Shown: positions 48,359 to 61,367 of the stretch, piece after piece
How positions within the stretch are numbered: the stretch's first letter is position 1
Layout: each line of letters begins with the position of its first letter
DNA from: Apus apus
Lineage: Eukaryota > Chordata > Aves > Apodiformes > Apodidae
Length of the DNA: 64,000 nt
NCBI RefSeq assembly: GCF_020740795.1
Contig: NC_067286.1
Span: 18,790,350-18,854,349 of the forward strand
Direction: 5' to 3'
The notes under the pieces: generated by a model
What the model was told of the DNA's origin: nothing
Seen by the model: the letters and a program-made list of their open reading frames with translations, nothing else
Databases searched by the model: none
Translations under genes and position numbers: made by a program

Positions 48359-50973
48359 CTTATAAAAGAAAAAGTTGAGGCTCCATTTGAATGGATGAAG
48401 GAACTCAAGACTTGCTTTCTTTTTCCTCCGACTAAGCCACTGCTATTTCCTTCAAATCTCACCTAGCTTACAAGAAACATCATTAAAAATATTCATCTTC
48501 AAAGGTGAAGAATGAAATTATACCCCTTCCTACATTTCTCTCTCTCTCACAGATATCTTTGGTCTTGTATGACAACATTACCAGTTCAGTTTGATTAAGA
48601 TTCTTCCAAGAGCTACATCATGGTAATTCTGTCATAAATCACAGGTAATTGCTAAGAATTAAGTGAGGTTTACTTATGTTGACATTCACATAACTTAAAT
48701 TAACATATCTGAGCCCACTGGACATCATGTCACTCTGTCCTCTTATGGAGTTATCTTTCTTCTGATTTTCCAGTTGAAAGGAATAGCCCTCTTGCCAAAT
48801 AACATTTTTTGAATCAGCAGAAAAGTGTAATTATTTCTATCCTACTTTCCTACCCTTTAGGTCTGGCAAAATATAAATAAGAGATCATTTGTATTAATTC
48901 TAAGCTTTCTGGTCCTAACCCAGAAAAGCACATACTGACCTGCTTAACTCCATGCATGTGTAGTGTCCCACTGACGTTGCAACAGTGCATAATACAACGA
49001 TAATCCAAAATGCATAGCAAATAAAATTGGAAGCTTAACCATTTTCCATCTTTGGTACCATTAAGTTGCATAAGGCCACTACTCAAACATACAACAAAAT
49101 ACAACACTTTATCAAATCCCAAACCAACTAAAAGCTCAGAATTGTTTACTGTAGCTGTGATATCAGAGTATTTATTAAAGAACTAAACAGAGAGGAACTA
49201 AATACAAAAACACTTTATCAGAGGAGGTAGTGGCTAGCATGGAGATCACAGAATCACAGCAGTGCTTGAGGTTGGAAGGAACCCTGTGAGGTCATCTTGT
49301 CCAACCCCCATGCTCAAGCAGGGCCAGTTGCCCAGAAAGACAACCGAACAGTTAAAATAGTTCTTAAATAGAAATTCTTGGACTTCAAAATTGTGAAATA
49401 GCTACCTTTTCTAAGACCCATAGTTATAATACACATTATAATAAATAAGATACACTTTAATTCATTGTCTAGGGAAAAAAGCAGAAGATAAAAGAATATG
49501 GTCATGGGATCCCTTCTGGTCTTGGAATAAAGGTAACAGTTCTCTTACTCCTATCTTCCTTTTATGGACCATGGGGAAAACCAGCAGCTTTGCATTGCCC
49601 TCTGAGAACCTCTTGCAGTTTTGATGCAGCTTTGCAGCAAAAACCCAACAGTCAAATTGCCTCTTTCGGTGACACTGCACAGCTAGCCAGTCCAAGAGGT
49701 CAGGAAGGAGTGCTTTCACAGGTGGGGATAGGCGTATTTTTGTCTCTGTTTTCAGTTGTTTCTCCACCAGCTGAACACTTGGGAAGGGCCATGTCAGGAG
49801 AAAGGGGGCTGCATAACATGGAATAAAGGATGCATGCATGGAAAAATATCCTCAAATGCTCCTCTTTTGTTAAACAATATTCTATGGTGAAATTGGGGAT
49901 TTTCACCCCTCTGCCTTCTGGGGCTCAGTTTGTCCATAGGCATCATTCAGACCTATCTCACTTCACCCATCTTTTACCACTGCACAGTCCCCAGGCACTG
50001 GGTGCCTCTGATCATCTCTTCCCTGGATGTTGCAGATTTAAGTAAACTCACAATGGCTGCATCATGCAATGTGTTTACGTAATATTTTATAGCCTTTGAA
50101 GTACAAAGAGTGCAGCTGACCTAACTGCCAGAACAAACCAAACAAGAAAAATCTCAGTCACATGACACATCTCTTTCCTTCTAAGGCTACTCCTCCTTGC
50201 AGGAGAAAACCCTCAGCTGACATAAACCACAACTCTTCCACTGAATTGTGTGCATCTAGGCAGCTTGCCCATACTGACATAGGACATTTGTTTCTAGTAC
50301 AGAGACACAAAGATAAAGAAAGTGATGCACACACAGAAACTCCCTTCACATACAAACAATACAGTTCCTTCTGTTAATTCACTCTAATCTTACCTCAACC
50401 TATAAGATATCATAACACTTGTCATGGTGTCACTGTACCCATGACCAGATAAGCCCCTAAAAAAATGGAAGTTTGTCATAGTTCTTTCCAAGTACTCACT
50501 GAGATTTGCCTGACCTGAAAGATCCTAATATCCTGTATGTCATCACATCCCCAGCCTTGCAGAAGATCTTCCAGGGACTATTTACATTGTGCATAATTTA
50601 TAAATAAAACAAACACTGATTCTAAGGTTTCCTTAAGGAACAGGTGACTCCCAGAGTAATATTTACATAAATTTATTATTAGATTTAGAAGCTGCAGGCC
50701 TATAATTAGAAATAAATTAAATTAAATTACAAAAGCAGAACCTACCATAAACCAAGGCCAACACATCCATCAAGACAAATACATTATTAGGAGTAATGCA
50801 AAGGAATTACATTGCTCATTTCACAACCCACTTCAAGCACTGGTAAGTTTTTCAAATTTCAGGCTAATTTTCTTTCCTGTAAACCCCTAAACAGGAAAGC
50901 AGTCGCTTTCATCTTCATATCACTGAAACAAGTGTTTCCAATATATGCTGTTTATTAGGCCAGCAAAACCGAA
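48359..50973. other. Probably LRRC56 intron, upstream exons not found
   Basis: AT-rich sequence above the first recognised LRRC56 exon. It holds a short CR1 tail. A 63-nt stretch (50456-50394) has splice sites and a fitting phase but no similarity to the expected LRR. Confidence 0.45.
49245..49336 (-). mobile_element. CR1 3' tail, short
   Basis: A 90-bp tail: ATCACAGAATCACAGC, GAGGTTGGAAGGAACC and CATCTTGTCCAACCCCCATG. It is upstream of the first LRRC56 exon recognised. Confidence 0.9.
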
Positions 50974-51361
50974 TGTGCTGGTTTGGTTTGGCCCAGTTTT
51001 TTGGTAGCGGGGGGAAGGGCCCCAGGGGGTGGCTCCGCTAAGAAGCTGAGAAGCTCCCCCTGCTCCAAACCCAGCCAAGGAGCCATTAGAGGGACAATAG
51101 ATGAGCCTCTGTGATTAACATACGAAAGAAATAAGGTAAGAGCTGAGCAGAGCGAGCACTTGAAGACAAGGAAGAGCTGAGCTGGAGAGGCAGAACGGTG
51201 CTGGTGGTTGGTGAAGAAGAACTCTCCTTGTCCTTTGTCTAGACCCCTGAGCTTCTAGTTGGGCTTTGTCCTCCTCATCCCAGAGTGTGTGTGGGAGGGG
51301 GAGTTGAGTGAGCGGCCACAGGGCTGTTTATTTGTTGTCATATTGGGCCCAAGTCACAACA
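50974..51361 (+). mobile_element. Short LTR, same family as 6825-7819 but lacking the middle
   Basis: A 388-bp element from TGTGCTGGTTTGGTTTGG to CAAGTCACAACA. It matches both ends of the 995-bp LTR at 6825 but lacks some 600 bp of the middle. The flanks CCGAA and CTGAA are a target duplication with one change. It sits upstream of the LRRC56 exons found and would be in an intron if the gene starts above it. Confidence 0.85.
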
Positions 51362-54300
51362 CTGAAGACAATCCTAACCTGGTTACTTTGCATATGGCAT
51401 GGTAAGGTATGATCAGAGAATTTTATTTTTCCTTTGTCTTGTACTTCCTACCTGAAGGTCTTTGGCCAGAAAAGGAGCTTTTGGTTCCTAGCCTTTCTCT
51501 GTCAGTATAATGGATGCCCAACCAAAACAATGAACTAATTTCCAAATAGTTTTTACACGCAGCCTTGTGAACAAACAGTTATCCCCTCTACTGTTACAAC
51601 CTTGATCACTTCATGCATTTTGAAGAAACAGTCCCCTGCTCCTACTCAGAGGTCAAAGAGTCCCAGAGCTAAGTCATATTTACCTCTGTATGTTATGGTT
51701 TTCAGTTCCAGTGTAGGCTATGGCTAAACCCAGTGCACATGAACAGGATCAGTCCCTGCTCACACCACCTTCTAAGTCACGCACAGCACGTATTCACTAT
51801 GAATGATTAGCTAACACATCTTCAAGCATTCTCCTGCTGCTGATAACATTAATCAAATACACTAACTTAAATGACTTCTAAAATCCTCTTACCATACTCT
51901 TCACATCTTATCTACTAAATGTATAGTCTCAAATCCATTTCAGTTTCATTCATGCTCCTACAGGTAACTCTGGGACACATCAAGACTAGCATATTTAAAG
52001 TTGAAAGAAAAAAGCACAGAAACTAATGGGAACTGTTTTCTTAAAGAGACTAAATACAGTTGGTTGTCCTCAGCTCACCTTCAACCCATGAAAGAAGATA
52101 CGAAGAAAGCATGAACTTTGTTGCAGTAAGTGTTTGGTATCACTTGGCCTGCTTTTGCTGTCTATACTCCAGGAAGGGGAGCTAGCAACCCAAGGGTTCA
52201 CCCCCTACCCGCAAGAAGAGCACTCCAGCTCTCATGGAGAGCAAATGCCTGCTGTCCCTCCTACAGGGACAGGCAGCAGTGGAGAGAAGAGAGAAGCAAG
52301 AAGACTTTTTCCTCCACCCAACCCCAACTGCAGAACTTTGCTGCAAGTTAAAGACAGAAGCAAATTTCCCCTTACTGATTCTGGAGTTGTGCTAGCTGCC
52401 AGAGGAGCCTAAAATTCTGGGTCATGCTGTCCTGTTTTGGCCCTGAAGATGTAACTCCTGCATCTGTAACAAGTCATCTCCAGTCAGGAATATTATCACA
52501 GCAAAGTACATCTCCAAATATTTTATTTGGTAACTAACAAACTAATATTTTGGAAGCTATATGAATCATGCTGCAGCATCAGAAAACTCCCTCATTAATT
52601 ACTACATAGCTAACTGCCCCTGAAAGCACAGCTGCTGTAAGGTGAAACAGCAATGTAACTCAAAGCACGCTGCTCCCAACAATGCGTGCACCTGCATTTC
52701 TGAAAATACTTCTGAAATATTCTGGTTGGTAAGGACAGAATCTAAGAGCTTGTAAGAGATGAGAGTGCCTCCAGTTCTACTTTATCTGGCAAGTCCAGTC
52801 TGAAGGTGGTCAGAGCAAAGCAAGGAGTCATGCGAGCATGCATGACCACAGTCTGTGTGCAAGTATCCACATGGTTATGTTTTCATTTATGTTCAGTGCA
52901 GAAGGTAGGATCAGCCCAAACCAAGGAGATGTATCTTGTGACTTTTTAACAAGAAATTAACAGGAATCTGCACTCTGATAATAATCTACCAGGATAAATT
53001 ATTTTAATATAATAATAAACTCTAAATAACAATTTACTAGGGTAGTAGGAGAGCAAATCCACTATAATTATACAAGTAGTGTAAGAAAACAATGCCCCTC
53101 AAATAATCTTTGACTGAGACTAAAATTAATGAGAGACCAGAACCTTCCTGTGTTAGGCATGATATAAATGCATTGCAAATTACAGCATCTACTAAAAAAA
53201 ATAAGGTAGAGAATATTATTTACAAGTTTGACAGCTGAAAATGGAAAAACATGAGATAGTATACAAAGCTGGTGACACTTGGTCGTATGATACAGCACAG
53301 GAGCACCCTAGTGATGTACAAAAAACAAAGAGCATATAGAAGGAAACAAGAGGACACTATAGAGAAAATGTAGTTCCCATTAACATACAGAATGGACAAC
53401 TGAATTCCAGTGGTCACTTGCCCTCTACCAGGTGATGGGGAAGCCATGAAATGTACAGAAAGGGCAAGGAATTACTAAGTAAAGTAATTATAGTTCCTGC
53501 TCACTTCTGCTATAGTTCATACAGGTCATCTTTTAAGCAGAGACAGAGCTTGGTGTGGGAATGCACACTTCGGTAGAGATAAAGAGGATTAAAGCCTCTG
53601 AGGTTGCCAAACCAGTGTCTTCCAGAGCAATTCCTCCACACACACACCTACACACTTGCCTGCAGAACACACACTGAATAGTGAGTCATATTTTTAGTAC
53701 CCAAAAGTGCCAAGAAACCAACACAGACTCCCCTAGTTTCACCTTGAACTCAGAAACTTGCATTTATAGCTGACTTAATAAAATAATGTTCATGTACTGA
53801 AGGGTTTGAAACCTGATTTCCAACTATCTCCAGATAATCCTGTAGGGATGGGAACTCATCAAACAGTTCTGTGTTTCTGTGAGGGACTTGGCAACACCCT
53901 CCCTACTTCTGCACAACTATTTATGATTTTTTCCCATGAAATCTGATGCTCCCATCTTGTCATCACCCCCCTCCCCCCCAGACTGGAGAAACAGCACAGA
54001 GGCAAGGAACAGTTTGGCTTACAACATGTAATAATAAGTTTGAGAAATAATAATGTGTTCTTCTAGCATCCTCGTTCTTCAGGAATTTATTTGCTCCAGC
54101 CAAAATTTTATTGGACAGAGACCTGACCTAGTCCTGCTCTTGGTCTCACCACAATAAATACTGAAGAGCTTCACTGAGCTTAAGCTACTCTGTAAACATT
54201 CACAGCAGCACAGCCCTGAACACATATATCTATCTGCTTGAAAATATTTTTTTCTTTTGGAAGCTGGGTTGAAATAATTCACCTAGAAATAAAACACTAA

Positions 54301-57300
54301 ATCCACTGAACTTGCAAACAGTATCTCAAAGCACACATGCATCTGTTGAATAAATCTCCAGTAGCAATACATAAAAAATAGCTATTGATGTGGATATTAT
54401 TTATTTTTAAAGGTAAACCTGAAAACGAATGCACTGCTAATTGGAGAGATTTATGTTTTAAAACAGTGACCAAACTAAAGTCTTACAAAATAAAGGAAAA
54501 AAAGAAATATAATCTCATCTCTGATTTCTAGAAATCAAGTTGAATTTATCAAGCCTCACTGTGATAACAATGATCCAGTCCATATGTCGGTCAGCACACA
54601 ATGGTTTTGTTGTGCAGATCATTCTGACACCAGAAGCAAAAACGTTAAAAGCCTCAATGTTATTTAAATCAGTAACATATGTTCTAATAGGAAGCTTACA
54701 TAATAGTTTTGTTGTACTTGCAAATAGCTGTAAAGTATTCAAAACTGTAAAACTGATGGCACGTGTGTTGCTCGTACTTGATCAAAACCATGACACAGCC
54801 CCCACCCACCCCTGCAAGCAGCGCTGAGGCCATGTCCTTATGACTCCCTGCAATGTTCTTCTGTAGTTGAACAAATGTCATATGAATGTGAAGACCTAAC
54901 TTGTTTTGCAGTATTGCAGCCTCAGCTAGTTTTGTACTTACTCTTCCAAATTCAAGTAGCAATATGCTGAAAAACATTGGCACCTCGCACAGCCATGGCA
55001 CATGGGTTACCTTTAGCACTGTGTGCTCCCTTGCACAAGTGTGAACCACTGCCCAAGGTGTAAGACAAAGATCACAACCCATCTTTTGCTGCCAGAAGTC
55101 TGCTCTTAAGTTGAAATGCCGTGGAAATGTAGCACCTAATATTCTGGCCTTATTCTTCCTTCTTAACTATGCAGCTTTTTCACAGTTAAGGGTTCCTAAC
55201 CCTGTTGAAACACATTGTTGGAGACTTCAAAAACTAAGCAAAAAGACACTTCACTAGACAATTTTCAACTCATGAGCTTAAACACATCAGAAGAAGGCAA
55301 ACATGTTTCAGGCTGAACAGAAACCATATCAAAGGTCTTTTAAAGTAACAACTGTGTCTATGAAATTATCTTTTCACAACTCCCTTTTTCATGCAAATGA
55401 AGAGTTTCTGTGTGAACAAGAAGTTATTGTTGACAAAGGTCTTTGTAGGAGGGTGTCTCTGCTGTCCCATCTTGATGACACTTGCAATATTTCTCCCAAC
55501 AGAAAGATGTAACTATTTTATTCCAGGGTTCTTTGTTGGTTGGTTGGTTGCTTTTGTTTGTGTTTCAAGTTTGGAAAGGGGCAAATGCCTGGCATATTGC
55601 TTTTTTTAACCTGTAGATCTCTGCCACATGCTTTGCTGACAGCAAAATGGATCTCTGGGGATGAAATGCAACTCCCCTAGTGCTGAACAAGGGGCAAATT
55701 GGGGAGAGCATTCAGAGTTTCACACTTTGTCCAGCTTATGACTGCCTTCTCAGCTTTGTTATGCAAAAGTGAGAGCCAGCTGCCACAGCTTTTGTAGGCT
55801 TGCTAAAGCAAATTGATATTATCAGGGAGCCATGTGCTTTTGGCCAGCTCTTCCTCCAAAGCAAAAGCCTGAAAACAAGGACAAGAGATTACCTGGCTAC
55901 AGCAGTCAAAACCACAAACTGTTCAAGGCAGTTTTGTTCTTGTCCAGGACAGGAGTCAGAGACCATGTTGGTGACCCTGGTAGAGAACCAGAGCTTTGCC
56001 ATGGACACTTCCATGACCGATGTTTCAACCAGAGACACTACACAAAAATCCTTTTTCCACTAACACTAGTGCTAAACCTCCCCCTGTGTTCAGTGGGACT
56101 GAGATCCCAGTCTGTAGTGCCAGCAGGTGAGGCTGGCATCTGGAGGCAGGAGATGACAACAGAAGAAGAACCCAACCCCAAGGAGATACATCTCTGGGCC
56201 ATTCCTGACTTAGCAATATTTTCACTCATTGTTGCATCTCATTGCCTCACTGAACTCACTGTAGCAACTGAAATACTGCGCTAAGTGCAATGCTACTTGC
56301 AAGCACTTCATTTTCCATGTCAGATTATACCTCATTTAAACCAAAAGTGCTTGTTGAGACCAAGAGGAGAGAGGTATTTTGTAAATGAAATCAAGTGCTG
56401 ATACACATGCTTCTGTAACTAGTCAAAATCATGCTTAAGTTAACCCAGACACTTCTGTTAAAGCTAATACACACAAAATGTAGGTTTAGTTTCGTGTGCT
56501 CTCATCTTCAAGTAGCTGTTGAAAACCTAGAGGAGAATAATGGGCTTTATTAATGTTGATGTACTCAGAGTCAGGAACAGCAATTCCCCAACACATGAAT
56601 ATACCGTGTGCATGGGAACAGTAATGTAATTATGTGTTAATTTCCTTTTGATCATTAAAACTGTTTGTCAGCTTAGTTACTGATAGTGTTTTAACAATGA
56701 AAGATCAGTTGCTCAGCACCCACAGTTTGAAAAGTAGGGGTTGCCAAAATGTGTTCTGTGGGCCAAGACCTGCCCTTGATCTTCTTTTTTTCCACCTACT
56801 TCAGCACCCATCCTCAGTGTGAAGCTGTGCCCCAGAGATGCTGTAGAAACTAAATATACCATTGCTACGTCTGACTGGGTGCATTAGATTTCCCAAAAGC
56901 AAATGAATTTTCAAATAGGATAAAGTTCAGATATGCATTAAATAAAACTCTCAGACTCACCTATTCACTGCCCCTCGATTTAGCACCAGAACTACTGACA
57001 GTTCCTATAGCTGTGGCAATCATTCATTCTCACTGTTGAAAGTTTACATATATTAAAAAAAAAAAAAAAAAAAGAAAATGAAACGGTGGAATCCCACAGT
57101 GGTAAAATTTCCTGCATGAATAACTTTTCTGTTTCCTACACGTTGTGTGCCTGTTTCACAGCATGTTCCAAATCTGAGCTTTGGCATAGTTAGACAGATA
57201 TATTGCCACTTTGATTTAACATAGATCCCATTCTTCAAAACACTTTAAACTTTTAATGCTGCAGTGTAAGCAGAAGGAATATTCTGTAAAAGATCAAAAT

Positions 57301-57384
57301 CAGCGGACATATTCCATGGTGTTAAGACACACACCACATAAAAAGTCCCCAACCCCCATTTTTCTGAATACCAGAAAAACTGGA
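51362..57384. other. No exon recognised
   Basis: AT-rich, 6 kb. It contains a poly-A run at 57054. A 25-nt stretch at about 54949-54973 has very good splice sites on both sides (TGTTTTTCAG and GTAAGT) but is too short to judge. Confidence 0.45.
57054..57073. repeat. Poly-A run
   Basis: Twenty A in a row followed by GAAAATGAAACG. No LINE body or processed gene copy was recognised upstream of it. Confidence 0.8.
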
Positions 57385-57843
57385 ATTCTAGACTCGAGAG
57401 GGCTACAAGCATGATCAGAGGGCTGGAGTACCTCTCCTATGAAGATAAGCTGAGAAAGCTGGAGCTGTTCAGCCTGGAGATGAGCAGGCCCTGGGGAGCA
57501 CTTGTAGTGGCCTTCCAGTACCTGAAGGAGCCCACAGGAAAATTGAGGAAGGATGTAGCAAAAGGGCATGTAGCAAAAGGACAAGGTGTAACAACTCTGA
57601 ACTGGAGGAGGGTAGATTTAGGTTTGACATTAGGAAGAAATTCTTCACTGTGACAGTCATGAGACACTGGAACAGGTTGCCCAGAGAAGTTGTGGATGCC
57701 TCCTCTCTGGAATTGTTCAAGGGCAGGATGGGGCTTTGAGCAACCTGGTCTAGAGAGAAATATCCCTGCCCATGCAGGGGGTTGGGACTAGATGATCCGT
57801 TTGAGGTCCCTTCCAGCCCAAACAATCCTGTGATTCTATGAAT
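57385..57843 (+). mobile_element. CR1 LINE 3' end
   Basis: About 460 bp from the end of ORF2 to the tail ATCCTGTGATTCTATGAATT. Inside, the 15-base unit ATGTAGCAAAAGGGC is repeated in tandem (57553-57585), which is not usual for CR1 and is private to this copy as far as the window shows. Confidence 0.93.
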
Positions 57844-60331
57844 TGGATCAGATGTGAGCTGCTATTCACCTTTTGTCAATGCAATGGCTGATGAGTTTCC
57901 ACTGGGAAAAAAAAAAATAAAATACTTGAGATACTGCAGAAATAGCTTGGTATGAAAACCTAGAGAGAAAATGTAATTTAAAGTGATTTAGTCTGAATGT
58001 ACAGTGCTGGGAATGTGGGTTCTCAAGATTGTTTAGAGCTGGCACATTTGTATTACATGAATTATTTTCTCCTGTGACTAATGGTAATTTCTTCTTTGTA
58101 CCTTTCCCTTATTTTTTTAAATCTGTGCATATATTCAGTAAGAAAACATATAAAATAAAGAAGTTTGCAAGGAACAGACAGAGGTACAACTCGGGCCTGT
58201 GAATGGCTGGCAAATGCCAGTTAATTTCCTCCAAATGTATTTTCTCTCTCAGCCTCTAATGTTCACTCCAGATTTGGCATGACAGACTTGCCTCCGTATG
58301 CCCTGAGTCAATGCTTTTCCTTAAACAACAAATTCAAGGAAGACTTTCTTTGCTTGTACTGACCTTCAGATGTACTTTTACAACAAGCAAACAAGATGCA
58401 GAAGGGAAGCCTGGGGGACCTCAGGGCCCATCAACCAAATGACTGAGGCAGATGAGACCTAATAAATTCTTTCCTGAGGCTGTTCCTACAAAACAGAACT
58501 TCAGCATCTATTCCACAGTGCACAAACGGGCATCGTAAATCTCTTGCAGGTGTGCTAAGTGGATGTATAGCAAATTCCACACCCCATCCTTGACTTCTTT
58601 CATACAAATGCTTGCTCCAGGGGAGCAGATGTAATGTGTCCTCAGTCATGGGGATGAGCCCCATGGCAGACGTGCACACCCTCACGAGGGTAGGGACTTC
58701 ATCACATGTGAACAGATTAATTGCTTTAGTTCCCCAGCACCCTCCTGCCAATGCAAGTCTCAAAGGGCCTGCATAAAAAATTTCAGAGCAGCTCGCAGTA
58801 AATTCTCCCACTCATCTTGGCGTAGCTTTGGAGGCAATGGTAGTGGCCACCCACAGGTAACAGTCTAATAACAGTCTGATAGGCTAATACACAATGGTTC
58901 CTTTGCAGGAATAACTTATTGCAATGGTTCCTTTACAAACTACTAACAGTGTTGCCAAAATGGTACACAGTCTTTTGTATGCGAGAAATGCATACCACGT
59001 AAAATTCCAACTTCATGAGTTGCAAAAAAACTCGTAACTGGTTATGATCTACACTGATCTTGAGAAAAGCAATTGCATTACCTTGAGCTGACTGGCTTCT
59101 GGCTGTGAAGTAAGGGAAAATATTCCCAAAACAGCTGCAGAACAGTCCTGTAACTGACTACCTGCCACATTATTCAACAGTGGACATTTACACAATGAGT
59201 TTCAGTGTCTCTGTATCTCTCCAGTGATAACAGTTTTCTGAACTGACATACCTATCAGTTTTTACATAAGCTAACTCAAATACATTGTACAAACAATTTG
59301 GTATTACTGTTTAGTATAGACAGTAGGAAATTAAATATTTCACCAGACATACTTTTGAACTGTGTTGAGACTAATGTTTCTTCTGCACCATTCCCATTGT
59401 TAGCCTGGGAATGCAAAAAGGAAAAAAACCCCTCAGTGCAGATGACTATGAGTTGTATTTAATATTTATGAGTGTATAAGGTAGAGATATGACTCCCTCT
59501 AATTATAACACTTTCTGAGTTTACAAGTAAATACCAGTTAACCGAAAATATTTAATAAAAAATAGTAAGACTCTTGAAAACAAAATACCTCAATCCACTC
59601 AGAAAACACCTGCATTTTAAAGCAGTGGGAAGAATAATTGCATATTGAAGATTACAGCTAATACTCAAAATATACAGAATTTGCTCATTGACATAGATTA
59701 ACTTTACAGAAGGTCCTTTCAGAAATGGTGGCTGTACTGTTTAAACACATAAAAGTGAAAAAATAAGACCTGTTATAGAAATAAACACATTTTCAAACAT
59801 GTTTAAAATCCTCCAGTATGATTAAGCAACTATATTTTAATGTGTTTATTTTATAAAGAGTAAAATTTATGCTACTAATTCTTACTATTTCTAGGCTCAA
59901 AATTTAACATGTGGCAATAAAACTTCTTTTTTCTTGAATTTAAGAAGTTCTTATGGAATAAACATTTTGTTTTAAAACTGGGTTTACCTTGGGATGCTGA
60001 CCTTAATAGGGATAATAACTATAATTAGTAATGATAATATAAACTAAAGATAAAGGCAAGATAAACTAAACAACGAGTAAACTAAACCTCTGTAAGTTCT
60101 TCACCACGGTGAGATGAAGCACTAGAAAGTGGAGTGGTAGGGCTGTGAGTCTGATGAAGTTCAAACCAGGAGATGCCACAAATGGTCTTTCAAACACAGA
60201 ATCCTTCATGAAACTTCTGTTACCAAAAGTGGGTGGTACATTTCATTATCAAACCTTTGTGTTTACGTTCTCATGAGAAGAACATACAGGGCAGTTTAAG
60301 GCAAAGTGTGAAGAATGTGCACGCATTATAC
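57844..60331. other. No exon recognised
   Basis: AT-rich unique sequence. A 126-codon minus-strand frame (58811-58431) has no known motif. A short direct repeat (ACAATGGTTCCTTT) occurs twice at 58891-58935. Confidence 0.5.
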
Positions 60332-60429
60332 CTGCTGATGGAATCACAAACTTCCCTCTCTAAAACACAAAGGCATGTCTGAATTTCTTTTTGAAGGCAT
60401 GGATCCACCCCTGAATGACCTGATGCACC
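60332..60429 (-). CDS. Possible internal exon, gene unknown
   Basis: A 98-nt stretch (32 codons and two bases) is open in one frame between a strong acceptor (CCTGAAATCTTTACAG) and a donor AG|GTATAA. The peptide begins GASGHSGVDPCLQKEIQT and continues into a leucine and cysteine rich part ending REVCDSIS. It ends in phase 2 with AG, which would fit the first recognised LRRC56 exon (48358), but the sequence does not look like the LRR that should precede that exon. I do not recognise it. It may be an exon of LRRC56, of another gene, or a chance open stretch, which for this length is not rare. Confidence 0.25.
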
Positions 60430-60644
60430 CTGTAAAGATTTCAGGATAGAAGGATAAAACTTTGCCAAACAGCAAATCAGATATAAATCTAAAAAAAAGT
60501 GTGCATATATTTTACAGGAAAATTAACAACAGGTCCTTTACATGCAATAATGTGTCCAGCGAGAATAAGAACATTTGTATCAGCTCTTGCATGGAGAATC
60601 TTTTATAGAAATTAGATTATAAATACTGATCCATCCAGGTTTAG

Positions 60645-61182
60645 TGGTCAGGGCAAACCACAAACCAGAGTGCAGAAATGCTCTCTATTAACCCCCATCC
60701 ACTCTCCCAAGGGAAAATAAAAGGGGAATAAGGAAGAGAGACTTAAGGGTAGGAAAGTGAAACCAGAACAAACTTACTGTAACACAGAAAAGGGAGTAAC
60801 ACGTGGGGTGAGGATATAAACTCATATACAGATACATAAAAAACTGATCTTGATGATCACAGGATTAGGTGAGAGGCCTCTGCAGCAAGGCCGACTCAGG
60901 AGAAGGGTCCACGGCTCCTGGCAGCAGCTGGTAGAGTTGGATTCTGGAGAGCACGTGGTGAGTTGAAGAACCTCCGAGCAGCAGCAGCAAGGAAGAAAGG
61001 CGCATGAAAAAGCAGCTGAGCTTCTAGTTCTCTTGGCTTTACAGAGTATGGCAGGAAGTGGGAGGGAATACTGACCCCTCTTTGTTCCAGCCCTCCTGGG
61101 TCCTTTGGGGTCCTAAAGACCCTCTCTCTCTAGTTGCTCTTAGACATGTCAATAACTTGCCACGTCCACTTAAACCATAACA
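60645..61182 (-). mobile_element. Probable LTR, minus orientation
   Basis: On the minus strand this starts TGTTATGGTTTAAGTGG and ends GTTTGCCCTGACCA, about 538 bp. The TGT.ATGGTTT start and the internal composition are like other avian LTRs. No target duplication was found and no second copy lies in the window, so the exact ends are uncertain. Confidence 0.6.
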
Positions 61183-61333
61183 TGATTGTACACTGAAATT
61201 CTCTATATTTATTCATTGCTTATTCATATTGCTTGGCAATTACCAGCTGACGAATACAATCACATAGCTTAATTTCCCCCTCAACCTAATTCACTCCCTT
61301 TTAAAAAAATCATTACTTATCTTGCATTCTCAT

Positions 61334-61367
61334 ATTTCTCACTGAATATAATTTCTCACTGAATATA
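61334..61367. repeat. Tandem duplication of 17 bases
   Basis: The unit ATTTCTCACTGAATATA is present twice with no change. A second small duplication (AAGATTATTTCCAT twice) is at 61458-61486. Confidence 0.85.

Noticed and set aside
48560..48605. Peptide resembling the expected LRR (LIKLN) before a GTAATG donor
   Set aside because: The acceptor is poor, the last codon would be Trp and not Arg, and the match is only a few residues.
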